A stretch of 64,000 nucleotides of DNA from Polaribacter aestuariivivens (GCF_005885675.1 NZ_VANR01000002.1:124001-188000); one strand, 5' to 3'. Counted from the stretch's first letter, positions 17,934-27,134 are shown. The notes: generated by a model from the sequence alone, not told the origin. Numbers and translations are program-made.

Positions 17934-20651
17934 ATGAGTGAAGAAATAAATGAAAACGAACACGAAGAAGAATTAACGAATCAAAATGAAAATTTAGATT
18001 CACCACAAGAAGAAACCATTACCAAAGTTACAGGAATGTACAAAGAGTGGTTTTTAGACTATGCTTCGTATGTAATTTTAGAAAGAGCAGTACCATCTTT
18101 AGAAGATGGTTTAAAACCTGTACAACGTAGAATCATGCATTCTATGAAAGATTTAGATGATGGGCGTTACAATAAAGTAGCTAACATTGTAGGTCACACA
18201 ATGCAGTATCATCCTCATGGAGATGCCTCTATTGCTGATGCAATGGTGCAAATAGGTCAGAAAGAATTACTGATTGATATGCAAGGAAATTGGGGAAATA
18301 TTCTTACAGGAGATAGAGCTGCAGCATCAAGATATATTGAGGCACGTTTGTCTAAATTTGCGTTAGATGTAGTTTTTAACCCAAAAACAACTGAGTGGAA
18401 ACTCTCTTATGATGGGCGTAGAAAAGAACCTATTGATTTACCTGTAAAATTTCCATTGTTATTAGCTCAAGGTGCAGAAGGAATTGCTGTAGGTTTATCA
18501 ACAAAAATATTACCACATAATTTTATAGAACTTATAGATGCTTCCATTAAATATTTAAAAGGTAGAAGTTTTAAAATTGTTCCTGACTTTCTAACAGGTG
18601 GAATTGCAGATTTTACCAATTATAAAGATGGTAAACGTGGAGGAAAAGTAAGAGTTCGTGCAAAAATTGCCCAATTAGACAAAAAAACGTTGGTAATTAA
18701 TGAAATTCCTTTTGGCACAACAACATCATCTTTAATTGATAGCATTATCAAAGCCAACGAAAAAGGTAAAATTAAAATTAAAAAAATTGAAGACAATACT
18801 GCAGCTGAAGTAGAAATTTTGGTGCATTTACCACCTAATGTTTCACCAGATAAAAGTATAGATGCTTTGTATGCTTTTACAAATTGTGAAACTTCAATTT
18901 CGCCTTTGGCTTGTACAATTAAAAATAATACACCCGTTTTTACTGGAGTTTCTGATATGTTGAAACACTCTACAGATTTAACGGTAGAATTGCTAAAAAA
19001 GGAACTTGAAATTCAGTTAAATGAGCTGGAAGAACAATGGCATTTTTCATCATTAGAACGTATTTTTATAGAAAACAGAATCTATAGAGATATTGAAGAT
19101 GAAGAAACCTGGGAAGGTGTAATCGAAGCAATTGATAAGGGATTACAACCACATATTAAACATTTAAAACGAGCAATTACTGAAGAAGATATTGTACGTT
19201 TAACAGAAATTCGTATCAAAAAAATATCAAAATTTGATATTGACAAAGCAAAACAATTTATTGAAAGTTTAGAAGATAAAATTGCTGTCGTAAAAGGGCA
19301 TCTAGCAAATTTGGTTGTCTTTGCTATTGACTATTTTAAGCGTTTAAAAGAAACCTATGGAAAAGGTAAAGAACGTAAAACAGAAATTAGAATTTTTGAT
19401 GACATTGTAGCATCTAAAGTTGCTATGAACAACGCAAAATTATATGTAAATAGGGCAGAAGGTTTTATTGGAACTACCTTAAAAAGAGACGAATTTGTGT
19501 GCGATTGTTCGGATATTGATGATATTATTATCTTTAGAAAAGATGGTGGAATGATGGTTACAAAAGTAGATGCTAAAACTTTTGTGGGTAAAGACATTAT
19601 TCACGTAGCTGTTTTCAAGAAAAAAGACAAAAGAACCGTCTATAATTACATGTACAGAGATGGTCCAAAAGGACCTTCTTACATGAAACGTTTTAACGTA
19701 ACATCTGTAACACGTGATAAAGAATATGATTTAACAAACGGAAAAAAAGGCTCTTTGGTACATTATTTTTCTGCAAATCCAAATGGTGAAGCAGAAGTAG
19801 TTACTATTAATTTACGAGCAGTTGGCAGTATTAAAAAACTAAAATGGGACATTGATTTTGCAGATTTAGCTGTAAAAGGTAGAGGTGTACGTGGAAATAC
19901 CATCACAAAATACACCATAAAAAGTGTCGATTTTAAATCAGAAGGAGTTTCAACTTTAAAACCACGAAAAATTTGGTTTGATGATGCAGTACAACGTTTA
20001 AATGTGGATAATAGAGGTGAATTATTAGGTGAATTTAGAGCAGAAGACAAACTTTTAATCATTACACAAAGTGGTAAAGCAAAAGCTGTAAAACCAGATT
20101 TGGCAATGCATTTCGAAGACGATATGATTGTTTTAGAAAAATGGAAACCAAACAAACCAATTTCTGCCATTTATTATGATGGAGAAAAAGAACGCTACTA
20201 TGTAAAACGTTTTTTAATTGAAACTACAGAAAAGGAAGAAGAATTTATTTCAGATCATCCTAAGAGCCAATTAGAAATTGTAGCTACAGATTACAGGCCA
20301 ATTGCAGAGGTACAATTTTCTAAAAGAAGTTTAGAGAATGAAGAAGTTAATTTTGAGGAATTTATCGCTGTTAAAGGAATAAAAGCTTTAGGAAATCAAT
20401 TAACTACAGAAAAAATTAAACAAGTTAATTTATTAGAATCATTGCCTTTTGAAGAAGAGGAAAAAAAGGAAACTACAGAAGAAGCTGAGGTTGATATAGA
20501 GGTTGTTGAAGAAAAACTAATTGATGTTCCTGTTGTTGAAAAACCTGTTTTAGAGGATGCTGATAAAGAAGATAAAAAACAAGCACTTTTAAAGAAAGCG
20601 ATTCAGAAGAAAAAAGATAATTCTGACGATTCACAACAGAAGTTGTTTTAA
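17934..20651 (+). CDS. parC: DNA topoisomerase IV subunit A (GyrA/ParC family)
   Basis: The protein (905 aa) is the breakage-reunion subunit. It shows the winged-helix segment HTMQYHPHGDASIADAM (residues 88-104), the catalytic Tyr134 in ASRYIEARLSK, the tower/coiled-coil region, and a C-terminal beta-propeller-like half (residues 500-830). The N-terminus and C-terminus are acidic or lysine-rich extensions (EEINENEHEEE; KKKDNSDDSQQ). The site equivalent to E. coli ParC Ser80 is Ala98, and Glu84 corresponds to Asp102. It is the partner of the upstream parE gene, 3 bp away. Confidence 0.93.
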   Translation: MSEEINENEHEEELTNQNENLDSPQEETITKVTGMYKEWFLDYASYVILERAVPSLEDGLKPVQRRIMHSMKDLDDGRYNKVANIVGHTMQYHPHGDASIADAMVQIGQKELLIDMQGNWGNILTGDRAAASRYIEARLSKFALDVVFNPKTTEWKLSYDGRRKEPIDLPVKFPLLLAQGAEGIAVGLSTKILPHNFIELIDASIKYLKGRSFKIVPDFLTGGIADFTNYKDGKRGGKVRVRAKIAQLDKKTLVINEIPFGTTTSSLIDSIIKANEKGKIKIKKIEDNTAAEVEILVHLPPNVSPDKSIDALYAFTNCETSISPLACTIKNNTPVFTGVSDMLKHSTDLTVELLKKELEIQLNELEEQWHFSSLERIFIENRIYRDIEDEETWEGVIEAIDKGLQPHIKHLKRAITEEDIVRLTEIRIKKISKFDIDKAKQFIESLEDKIAVVKGHLANLVVFAIDYFKRLKETYGKGKERKTEIRIFDDIVASKVAMNNAKLYVNRAEGFIGTTLKRDEFVCDCSDIDDIIIFRKDGGMMVTKVDAKTFVGKDIIHVAVFKKKDKRTVYNYMYRDGPKGPSYMKRFNVTSVTRDKEYDLTNGKKGSLVHYFSANPNGEAEVVTINLRAVGSIKKLKWDIDFADLAVKGRGVRGNTITKYTIKSVDFKSEGVSTLKPRKIWFDDAVQRLNVDNRGELLGEFRAEDKLLIITQSGKAKAVKPDLAMHFEDDMIVLEKWKPNKPISAIYYDGEKERYYVKRFLIETTEKEEEFISDHPKSQLEIVATDYRPIAEVQFSKRSLENEEVNFEEFIAVKGIKALGNQLTTEKIKQVNLLESLPFEEEEKKETTEEAEVDIEVVEEKLIDVPVVEKPVLEDADKEDKKQALLKKAIQKKKDNSDDSQQKLF

Positions 20652-20669
20652 GGATATTTAATTATCGAA

Positions 20670-21206
20670 ATGAAAATAACATATCATCTTACAAATTCTG
20701 ATTTTTTAGAATATCAACTTTACAGTTCCTCAAAGTCTAAATTTCATAAAAAGAAAAGGTTTCTTTCAAGGATAACTATACCTATACTTTATTTAATAAT
20801 TGGGGTCTATTTTGCTTACGTAAAAGAAGATAATATAATTCTTACGGTATTTACCATAGTGTCAGTATTATGGTTTTTACTTTATCCAATTTACTCTAAA
20901 TGGCATTATAAAAATCATTTCAAAAAACACGTAGAAGAAAACTATAAAAATAGAATCAATAAGTCTGTAGAAATCATTTTTAATGAAGGCTATATAAGTG
21001 CTAAAGATTTTACTTCTGAAAGTAAAATTAGTGGAAGTGAAATAAAAGAACTTATTGAAACAAAAAAACATTTTTTTTTGAAGTTAAAAACAGACATTTC
21101 CATAATTATTCCAAAGCATTCTATTAATGATAATCACAGATTTAAAAATATAATAAATGATTTTGGTGTAAAATATATTAATGAATTAAATTGGGTTTGG
21201 AAATAG
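20670..21206 (+). CDS. YcxB-like membrane protein
   Basis: The protein (178 aa) starts with a soluble stretch (ITYHLTNSDFLEYQLYSS), then two membrane helices (about residues 34-50 and 56-74), and ends in a cytoplasmic-type beta domain with FNEGYISAKDF, LIETKKHFFLKLKTD and IIIPKHSI. This arrangement resembles the YcxB-like family, whose function is unknown. It starts 18 bp after parC, so it may be read through from there. Family placement is by overall pattern, so moderate. Confidence 0.7.
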   Translation: MKITYHLTNSDFLEYQLYSSSKSKFHKKKRFLSRITIPILYLIIGVYFAYVKEDNIILTVFTIVSVLWFLLYPIYSKWHYKNHFKKHVEENYKNRINKSVEIIFNEGYISAKDFTSESKISGSEIKELIETKKHFFLKLKTDISIIIPKHSINDNHRFKNIINDFGVKYINELNWVWK

Positions 21207-21228
21207 TTGTAAATAATTAAGAAACCTC

Positions 21229-21564
21229 ATGAAACTCAAACACCTCTATTTAGCATTATCCGTTTTAGGTATTTGTTATACTTGGTATTACAATATCCAA
21301 TGGTTTCAAACTGCAGAAAATCCTACTTTTTTGGGTTTTATGCAAGATGCACAAGTGAATTTTGCGGGTAAATCTTTTGGTGCAGATTTAACGGTGGTTG
21401 TGTTAACCTTTTTTGTGTTTATGATTCCTGAATCAATTAAACTTAAAATTAGGTTTTGGTGGGTTTTAATTCCGCTTACTTTTTTAATTGCCATTGCATT
21501 TACATTCCCATTATTTTTATATATGAGAGCGAATGCTTTGGAGAAACTTCAAAAAGCAACTTAA
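21229..21564 (+). CDS. DUF2834 family small membrane protein
   Basis: The protein (111 aa) has three predicted helices (about residues 5-22, 52-68 and 77-98) and the motif YNIQWF...NPTFLGFMQDA with SFGADLTVVVLTFFVFM, a layout I recall from DUF2834 proteins. The function is unknown. It starts 22 bp after the preceding membrane protein gene and 44 bp before the DISM-LuxR regulator, on the same strand. Confidence 0.75.
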   Translation: MKLKHLYLALSVLGICYTWYYNIQWFQTAENPTFLGFMQDAQVNFAGKSFGADLTVVVLTFFVFMIPESIKLKIRFWWVLIPLTFLIAIAFTFPLFLYMRANALEKLQKAT

Positions 21565-21608
21565 TTTTTTTATCAGTATATTTAAATATTATTCTCTAAA
21601 TATTTTAA

Positions 21609-22943
21609 ATGCATAAGAAACTACTTTATATAATATTATTTTTGTGGTGTGGAGCTATTTTTTCGCAAACAGAAATTTATTATTTTAAAGACTCAGACAA
21701 TGTTTTTAGTATAGAAACTATTGAAAACGCTGAGTTCAGTTTATTAAATAAAACAATTTTAGAGAGGCATTCCAACACAACATATTGGTTTAAAATTCCA
21801 GCATCCAAAATCAATGTTAAATATATTTTTAGAATTCCTTATGATAGAATTCATACTGCCAACGCATTTCAAAATGGCAAAAAAATAAAAAAATTAAAAA
21901 ACCAAAGGTATGTAAGTTATAAAATTTCTAGAGATGATGATGTTTATATTCAAGTAAAACCAACGCTTCATTGTTATATACCTATTGATTTAAATACAGA
22001 AGAGAAATCAATTTTAAAAGAAAAAAACCAGCTACTATTAAATAGCTTTTATTACGGTTTTGCTTTTTTAGTAATAGTGTATAATTTGTTTTATTTCTTT
22101 TTATTTAAAGACGATGCTTTTCTCTATTACTCTTTACTTTTAATGAGTATTACTTTCGGTTTATTTATAATGGACGGAATGCTAAATTTTTTAAACATTC
22201 CAGATTTTATAGACGATTTTTTAATGACGTTGAATTATGTAATTTTAGGATACGTTTCCTCTAAATTCGCGAATAGCTATTTGTTTTTAGATATGTTTTA
22301 TCCAAAACTTAAAAAGTTTAGTTATTCTGTAGGAGTTTGCATCATAATTTCAGCAATTTTGTATTTGGTTTTTAAAAATTACTACTATTTACTTGTATTA
22401 AATATATTGGTGTTTTCTTTATTGGTTATTTATTGGTGTTCAGCAGTTTTATTATTCAAAAGAAATATTTACACTAAAATATTGGTTTTTGCTTATGTAA
22501 TTTTTTTAATATCTGGAATAGATTTTTTCGTATTAAAATTTTTAGGAGTTTCTGTTATAGATACAAACTCAACAAATATAAAAGTTGGTGCATTTTTAGA
22601 AATGATTATATTATCAATTGCGGTTTTATACAGAATGAAAACATTAAAAGAAGATAATCATTTTATGAGAAATGAAATTATTTCTTATTCTATTGAAATT
22701 AAAAATTTATCAGAAGAAATTTCAGAAGAAAAACAAAATGCCTTAGAAAAATTAGAAACTATTTTAAGTGTAAGAGAAGATGAAATTTTTCAATTAATTG
22801 TAGAAGGAAAATCAAATAAGGAAATAGGAAATCAATTAAATATATCTGTTAATACAGTAAAATTTCATATTAAAAATATTTATGAGAAACTAAATATAAA
22901 AAGCAGAAAGGAAGTTTTAGAAATAGCTAAAAGTCAATATTAA
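21609..22943 (+). CDS. One-component 7TMR-DISM/LuxR-HTH membrane regulator
   Basis: The protein (444 aa) has a signal peptide (ending FSQ), an extracellular DISM2-like domain (about 25-135; TYWFKIPAS), seven membrane helices (about 143-345), a coiled coil (350-385) and a C-terminal LuxR HTH (about 388-442) with DEIFQLIVEGKSNKEIGNQLNISVNTVKFHIKNIY written here as its key pieces LIVEGKSNKEIG and NTVKFHIKNIYEKL. There is no histidine-kinase or receiver domain, so signal and DNA binding would be in one polypeptide held at the membrane. Direct repeats with a promoter-like box but no gene lie just downstream. The target is unknown. Confidence 0.88.
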   Translation: MHKKLLYIILFLWCGAIFSQTEIYYFKDSDNVFSIETIENAEFSLLNKTILERHSNTTYWFKIPASKINVKYIFRIPYDRIHTANAFQNGKKIKKLKNQRYVSYKISRDDDVYIQVKPTLHCYIPIDLNTEEKSILKEKNQLLLNSFYYGFAFLVIVYNLFYFFLFKDDAFLYYSLLLMSITFGLFIMDGMLNFLNIPDFIDDFLMTLNYVILGYVSSKFANSYLFLDMFYPKLKKFSYSVGVCIIISAILYLVFKNYYYLLVLNILVFSLLVIYWCSAVLLFKRNIYTKILVFAYVIFLISGIDFFVLKFLGVSVIDTNSTNIKVGAFLEMIILSIAVLYRMKTLKEDNHFMRNEIISYSIEIKNLSEEISEEKQNALEKLETILSVREDEIFQLIVEGKSNKEIGNQLNISVNTVKFHIKNIYEKLNIKSRKEVLEIAKSQY

Positions 22944-22962
22944 CAGTAATTTAAGAGTATTA

Positions 22963-23019
22963 CTACCCAAAAACTACCCGCTTTTTAAATTACATTTTAG
23001 GTGATTATTATTAAATTTA
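22963..23019 (+). promoter_or_regulatory. Direct repeats CTACCC with promoter-like box, no ORF downstream
   Basis: CTACCC occurs at 22963-22968 and again at 22974-22979, a period of 11 bp (one helical turn). About 32 bp further on stands TAAATTTA (23012-23019), one base from TAnnTTTG. No reading frame follows on the plus strand before the terminator at 23059. This could be an orphan promoter or a small RNA start. Confidence 0.35.
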
Positions 23020-23058
23020 CAACATCAGAGCGAAAATTTATTTCCCCCAATCAATTCT

Positions 23059-23090
23059 AGAAGTCTTCAATAGAAATATTGGAGACTTCT
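23059..23090 (+). terminator. Rho-independent terminator with GAAA tetraloop
   Basis: Arms AGAAGTCTTCAATA/TATTGGAGACTTCT (one G-U pair) close on GAAA and are followed by TTTATTT on the plus strand. It lies 115 bp after the DISM-LuxR stop and touches the stop of the convergent binding-protein gene. Confidence 0.75.
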
Positions 23091-24230
23091 TTATTTCATC
23101 TTCTCAAAAAAAGTAAGTTCGTAATTTGGTAACAAGTCAGGATTTGTAATTTTAATAATATCTTTTAAAATCAAATCTGGTCTTGTAGGTGCCAATTCAT
23201 AATAAATAACACCACCTGTTTTTCCTGTTTTAGTAGTTGGAGTATAAATTTTGTCATTTTTAAAGGCACTAAATTCATTATACAATTTATTACTTTTTAA
23301 AAGCTGTTCTTTGGATGTGAAATAACCAGGAGCAATCCAAAAATCTGCATTTTTTCCTTTGTCAAAAACACTTTCAAAACTTAAAGATAAACTTCCTTTT
23401 CCTTTGGAATCTTTCCATAAATAATCAACATTAGCATCTTTTAAAAAAGTAGCCACAAAACTTTCTCCAGCAGGTAAATTCCAAATATCTTTACTCATAA
23501 TTGCGCCAGATAAAACAGTAGGTTTTTTTGTTGATTTAAATGCGATTTGTTTTGCATTTAAATAGTTGCTTTCGATTACTTTAAAAATACTATCTGCTTC
23601 TTTTTCTTTATCAAACAAAACTCCAAAAAATTTAATCCATTCAGCTCTTCCTAAAGGAGTTTCTTCTAACCAATCGCCATTGTAAATTACATTTATTCCT
23701 GCTTTTTTAATGGTTGATAGCGATTTATCTGCGGATGAAACACTATAACCAACTACTAGTTCTGGTTGTAAATCTAATAATATTTCTGTATTTAAAGAAT
23801 TTTCTTTTCCTATTTCTGTGATTTTTCCTTCATCAATTAAAACTCTAGTTTTTTCTGATGAAATATATTTCGCATATGGAAAACCGACAATAGTAGTTTC
23901 TTCATTTAACAACTCTACCATTGGAATATGAGTTGTAGAGGTAACTACAATTTTATCAATAGGTATTTTAATTACATTACGATTATTAGCTATATTAAGA
24001 TTGTTTCTTTTCTTCTTGATTGTATATTCAGAAATATCTTTAGAACCTTTGTAGGCAGTTTTTATAATTAACTTTTTCACGCCATTATCTTCTATAATAT
24101 CAAAGCCTTTTGCATATGTAATGCTACTTTTCTGTTGTGTTTTTTCAGGAATATTTTTAGTTTCTTTTTTACAAGAAACAACAAATACTACAATGGTTAA
24201 TAAAATAAGTTTTTTGGTAATATTTTTCAT
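23091..24230 (-). CDS. ABC transporter substrate-binding lipoprotein, BtuF-like
   Basis: The protein (379 aa) has a signal peptide with the lipobox VVSC and a type III (helical-backbone) binding-protein fold: VVTSTTHIPMVELLNEETTIVGFP, LLDLQPELVVGYS, IWLPAG-like NLPAGESFVATFL and APTRPDLILKDIIKI. This family binds cobalamin, haem or ferric chelates for ABC importers. The divergent B12-riboswitch-controlled receptor points to a corrinoid ligand (inference). No permease or ATPase genes are next to it. A TTG precedes the ATG, and the ATG at 24230 is used as the start. Confidence 0.85.
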   Translation of the reverse strand: MKNITKKLILLTIVVFVVSCKKETKNIPEKTQQKSSITYAKGFDIIEDNGVKKLIIKTAYKGSKDISEYTIKKKRNNLNIANNRNVIKIPIDKIVVTSTTHIPMVELLNEETTIVGFPYAKYISSEKTRVLIDEGKITEIGKENSLNTEILLDLQPELVVGYSVSSADKSLSTIKKAGINVIYNGDWLEETPLGRAEWIKFFGVLFDKEKEADSIFKVIESNYLNAKQIAFKSTKKPTVLSGAIMSKDIWNLPAGESFVATFLKDANVDYLWKDSKGKGSLSLSFESVFDKGKNADFWIAPGYFTSKEQLLKSNKLYNEFSAFKNDKIYTPTTKTGKTGGVIYYELAPTRPDLILKDIIKITNPDLLPNYELTFFEKMK

Positions 24231-24263
24231 CAAAAATTAATTTTTAACAAGATTACAAAAATG

Positions 24264-24294
24264 TTTTCTATTAACAATTTTAAAACTACATTTG
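24264..24294 (+). promoter_or_regulatory. Promoter of the cobalamin riboswitch-btuB unit
   Basis: TTTT (24264-24267), 19 bp, then TACATTTG (24287-24294), which matches TAnnTTTG exactly. The predicted transcription start is near 24300, right at the 5' edge of the riboswitch. Confidence 0.6.
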
Positions 24295-24302
24295 CAACGA
24301 AT

Positions 24303-24470
24303 TTTGGTTTTGATGTAACTTTTTTTTGCATCAAATTAAAAGGGAATCTGGTTAAACTCCAGAACTGTTCCCGCAACTGTAAGCTATAAAGCTTGTAACT
24401 AATTCTTTTGCCACTGACAATATTATTGTTGGGAAGGTTTGTTACAAGACGCAAGTCAGGAGACCTGCCA
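24303..24470 (+). promoter_or_regulatory. Cobalamin (B12) riboswitch
   Basis: The leader shows the conserved blocks of the cobalamin aptamer in order: GGGAATCTGGT, CCCGCAACTGTAA, GCCACTG, GGGAAGG and the B12 box GCAAGTCAGGAGACCTGCC (24451-24469). It lies 100 bp before the receptor ATG. A short stem AAACTTT/AAAGTTT (24486-24506) after the aptamer may be part of the expression platform. Binding of adenosyl- or other cobalamins should reduce expression of the receptor. No other gene-like feature is present in 24231-24569. Confidence 0.93.
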
Positions 24471-24569
24471 TTAATCACGAGTTAAAAACTTTCGGGATAA
24501 AAGTTTATGTACTAATTTCTATTCGTACACGAAATTTACCTGATTTATTGTAAATCAAATTTATTAAAA

Positions 24570-26516
24570 ATGAAAAAACAATTAATTATTGTTGGTATTT
24601 TGGCATGTAGTTTTGCCAAAACAAATTTTTTTGCGCAACAAAAACAGCAAAAAGATAGTGTAGAAGTGTTAAAAGAGGTTGTTATTACAGCCACAAAATT
24701 TAAACTTAAAAAACAAAACACTGGTAAGGTAATTTACAAAATTACACAACAGGAAATCAAGCAAAATGCTGGTAAAACAGCTATTGATTTACTAAATAAT
24801 TTACCAGGAATTGAAATTAAAGGTTCTAATACAAATCCTTCTGAACCAAGAAGTACGTATGTTAGAGGAGGTAGAAGTCGTCAAGTTTTAATTTTAATTG
24901 ATGGTGTACCAGTTTCTGATCCATCAGGAATTAACCAAGAGTATGATTTACGTTTATTAAGCTTAAACCAAATAGAAAGTATAGAAGTGTTAAAAGGAGC
25001 TTCATCTACCTTATATGGTTCTGGAGCAGCAACAGGTGTAATTAATATCATTCTTAAAAAAGCTTCAAAAAATACAATTTCAGGTTCTTTTGAAACAAGT
25101 TTTGGTACAAATAATGATGCAAATTCCACAAATTCATTTTTATCAGATGTAAATCAAAATGCAAATGTGAATGGAAGTATTGGTAATTTCACTTTTTTAA
25201 GTACAATATCATTAACAGGAAAAGAAGGCTTATCATCTGCAAAAAGTAATACAAGCCAAGTGTTTGAAGAGGATAAGTACGAAAGTAAAAACGGACTATT
25301 AAAATTAGGATATCAGTTTTCTAATCATTTTTCTGTTGAAAGTTTTGTGAACTTTGATGAGTTTTCTTACGATTATGATGCTGCAATCTATACAGATTCT
25401 AATATAAATAATGGCAAACAAACACAGGTAAGGTTTGGTTTAAAGCCAAGGTTTACCTACAATTCTGGTGAAATTTATTTGTTAACTAGTGTAAACAAAG
25501 TAAAAAGAACTGATAATAATTTTAGTTCTTTTTCAAATTCCGTAAATGAATCTATTTTTGAGGGTGAAAGTTTAAACTTAGATCTTGTAAATAAATATGA
25601 TATTTCAAACAAAATACAACTTATTGCAGGTGTAAATTATCAAGATCATCAAAATAATACGACTTCACCTTTTGGAAATATCGATGAAGATTTAGCGAAT
25701 TTTAACACACTTGATCCTTATTTATCAGCAGTTTATATTTCAAATTTCGGATTAAATGTAAACTTAGGTAGCCGTTTAAATATGCATAGCAATTATGGAA
25801 ATCATTTTGTTTATGATGCAAATGTTTCTTACAATGTTTTTAGCAAAGAAAACACCAATGTAAAATTATTATCTTCTTACGGAACTGCATTTATTGCACC
25901 AAGTACTTATCAATTATTTTCAGTCTTTGGAAATACAGATTTAAATCCTGAAACCAGTAAAACTTTAGAAGCTGGTTTTGATGCTTCAGTAAATAGTTTT
26001 ATAAATGTGAGCGCTGTGTATTTTAATAGAACAGAAAATGAATCTATTATATTTCAAGGTCTTGGTGTTGCTCCATTTGGTATTTATCAAAATTCTACGG
26101 AAGAAATAAAAGTGAGTGGAGTAGAGGCTACTTTTAATATCAAACCAATAGATAAAGTTTCTTTAGATGTAAACTATACATTTACGGACAAAGAAACTGA
26201 CGTAGACTATATTCCAAAACACAAATTGGTAGCAAATTTAGGAGTGAATCCTACTGAAAATACATTTGTTTCTTTAGTTTATAAAAGTGTTGGTGAACGT
26301 GTTGCACGTTTTTTTGATAACAATACTTTTACAACAGTAGAAACAACATTGCCTAAATATAATCTGTTAGACTTTAATATTAATTATAAGCTTTTAGATG
26401 AAACTGTAACTTTTTTTGGTACAGTTTCTAATATTTTTAACGAAGATTATGAAGATATTTTAGGATACTCTACTAGAGGTAGAAATTATAAAGTAGGTGT
26501 AAGATTACAATTTTAG
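24570..26516 (+). CDS. btuB: TonB-dependent receptor, BtuB-like (vitamin B12)
   Basis: The protein (648 aa) has a signal peptide (ending FFAQQ), a plug domain (about residues 35-160) with VVITATKF as the TonB-box-like start, PGIEIKG, RGGRSRQVLILIDGVPVSDP and STLYGSGAATGVINI, and a barrel that ends with a typical aromatic C-terminus (VGVRLQF). TonB-dependent receptors pull scarce ligands across the outer membrane. The ligand call of cobalamin or another corrinoid comes from the riboswitch directly upstream and from the divergent BtuF-like gene. The 648-aa length is close to that of E. coli BtuB. Confidence 0.92.
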   Translation: MKKQLIIVGILACSFAKTNFFAQQKQQKDSVEVLKEVVITATKFKLKKQNTGKVIYKITQQEIKQNAGKTAIDLLNNLPGIEIKGSNTNPSEPRSTYVRGGRSRQVLILIDGVPVSDPSGINQEYDLRLLSLNQIESIEVLKGASSTLYGSGAATGVINIILKKASKNTISGSFETSFGTNNDANSTNSFLSDVNQNANVNGSIGNFTFLSTISLTGKEGLSSAKSNTSQVFEEDKYESKNGLLKLGYQFSNHFSVESFVNFDEFSYDYDAAIYTDSNINNGKQTQVRFGLKPRFTYNSGEIYLLTSVNKVKRTDNNFSSFSNSVNESIFEGESLNLDLVNKYDISNKIQLIAGVNYQDHQNNTTSPFGNIDEDLANFNTLDPYLSAVYISNFGLNVNLGSRLNMHSNYGNHFVYDANVSYNVFSKENTNVKLLSSYGTAFIAPSTYQLFSVFGNTDLNPETSKTLEAGFDASVNSFINVSAVYFNRTENESIIFQGLGVAPFGIYQNSTEEIKVSGVEATFNIKPIDKVSLDVNYTFTDKETDVDYIPKHKLVANLGVNPTENTFVSLVYKSVGERVARFFDNNTFTTVETTLPKYNLLDFNINYKLLDETVTFFGTVSNIFNEDYEDILGYSTRGRNYKVGVRLQF

Positions 26517-26582
26517 AGCTGGGAAAATAGGTTGAAAAAGAAAAAAGAATCTTTGAGTCTTCATATTTTTTGAAGATTTAAA

Positions 26583-26620
26583 AAGCAAAAAGCCTTCTTA
26601 ACTAAGAAGGCTTTTTGCTT
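26583..26620. terminator. Bidirectional terminator between btuB and the 26619 gene
   Basis: Arms AAGCAAAAAGCCTTCTT/AAGAAGGCTTTTTGCTT form a 17-bp stem with a 4-nt loop. A and T runs on both sides let it serve both converging genes. Confidence 0.9.
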
Positions 26621-27131
26621 ATAATAATTTTTTTACTTCATTTTTAATAAAATCAATAGCAGTTTCTGTAGGCGGAATTGATTTTGAGTAATCTATCAAT
26701 ATATTTTCCCTTAAATCATTAGCAGAAGTTGAGTTTTCTGCTACTTGTTTCAATTTGTTTGTAACAGCATTTTTTGCTGCGTAAATAGCTGTCCAAGCAT
26801 CTTCAGAAATGTAAATCTGTTGTACCAAGTTGTGTTCAAACTCTTGCTCTATGTTTGCGATTAATAATTGTAAATAATCGTTTGTGTTTGTTGATATTGG
26901 TGGAATTCGCATCAACATTTTTACAGGATTTATTCTGTCGCAAAAAAGCATTAAGCGTTCATAAGCTTGAAGTTTAATTGGTAAACTTTCTTTTTTCTGT
27001 TGTGCTAAAAGTTCTAATTTCTTTTCGGTGTTTTTATTGTTGATGAATCCGTTAAACATATAATACGCTACAAAACCAGTTACTGCAGCAGGTAAAATAT
27101 ATGCGATGCTTTCTAAAATTTTATCTTCCAT
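26619..27131 (-). CDS. Membrane-anchored protein of unknown function
   Basis: The protein (170 aa) has one N-terminal membrane helix (about residues 10-27, YILPAAVTGFVAYYMF), a short coiled coil (NTEKKLELLAQQKK) and a helical cytoplasmic-type domain with QAYERLMLFCDRINP, IANIEQEFEHNLVQQIYIS and WTAIYAAKNAVT. I recall similar conserved proteins in Bacteroidota without assigned function (possibly DUF7935). It begins 3 bp after the DUF3307 gene on the same strand, so it is the third gene of the satD operon, ending at a strong terminator. Confidence 0.75.
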   Translation of the reverse strand: MEDKILESIAYILPAAVTGFVAYYMFNGFINNKNTEKKLELLAQQKKESLPIKLQAYERLMLFCDRINPVKMLMRIPPISTNTNDYLQLLIANIEQEFEHNLVQQIYISEDAWTAIYAAKNAVTNKLKQVAENSTSANDLRENILIDYSKSIPPTETAIDFIKNEVKKLL

Positions 27132-27134
27132 AAA

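Noticed and set aside
24230..24478. 82-codon minus-strand reading frame
   Set aside because: It runs antisense through the cobalamin riboswitch; the RNA structure explains the sequence.
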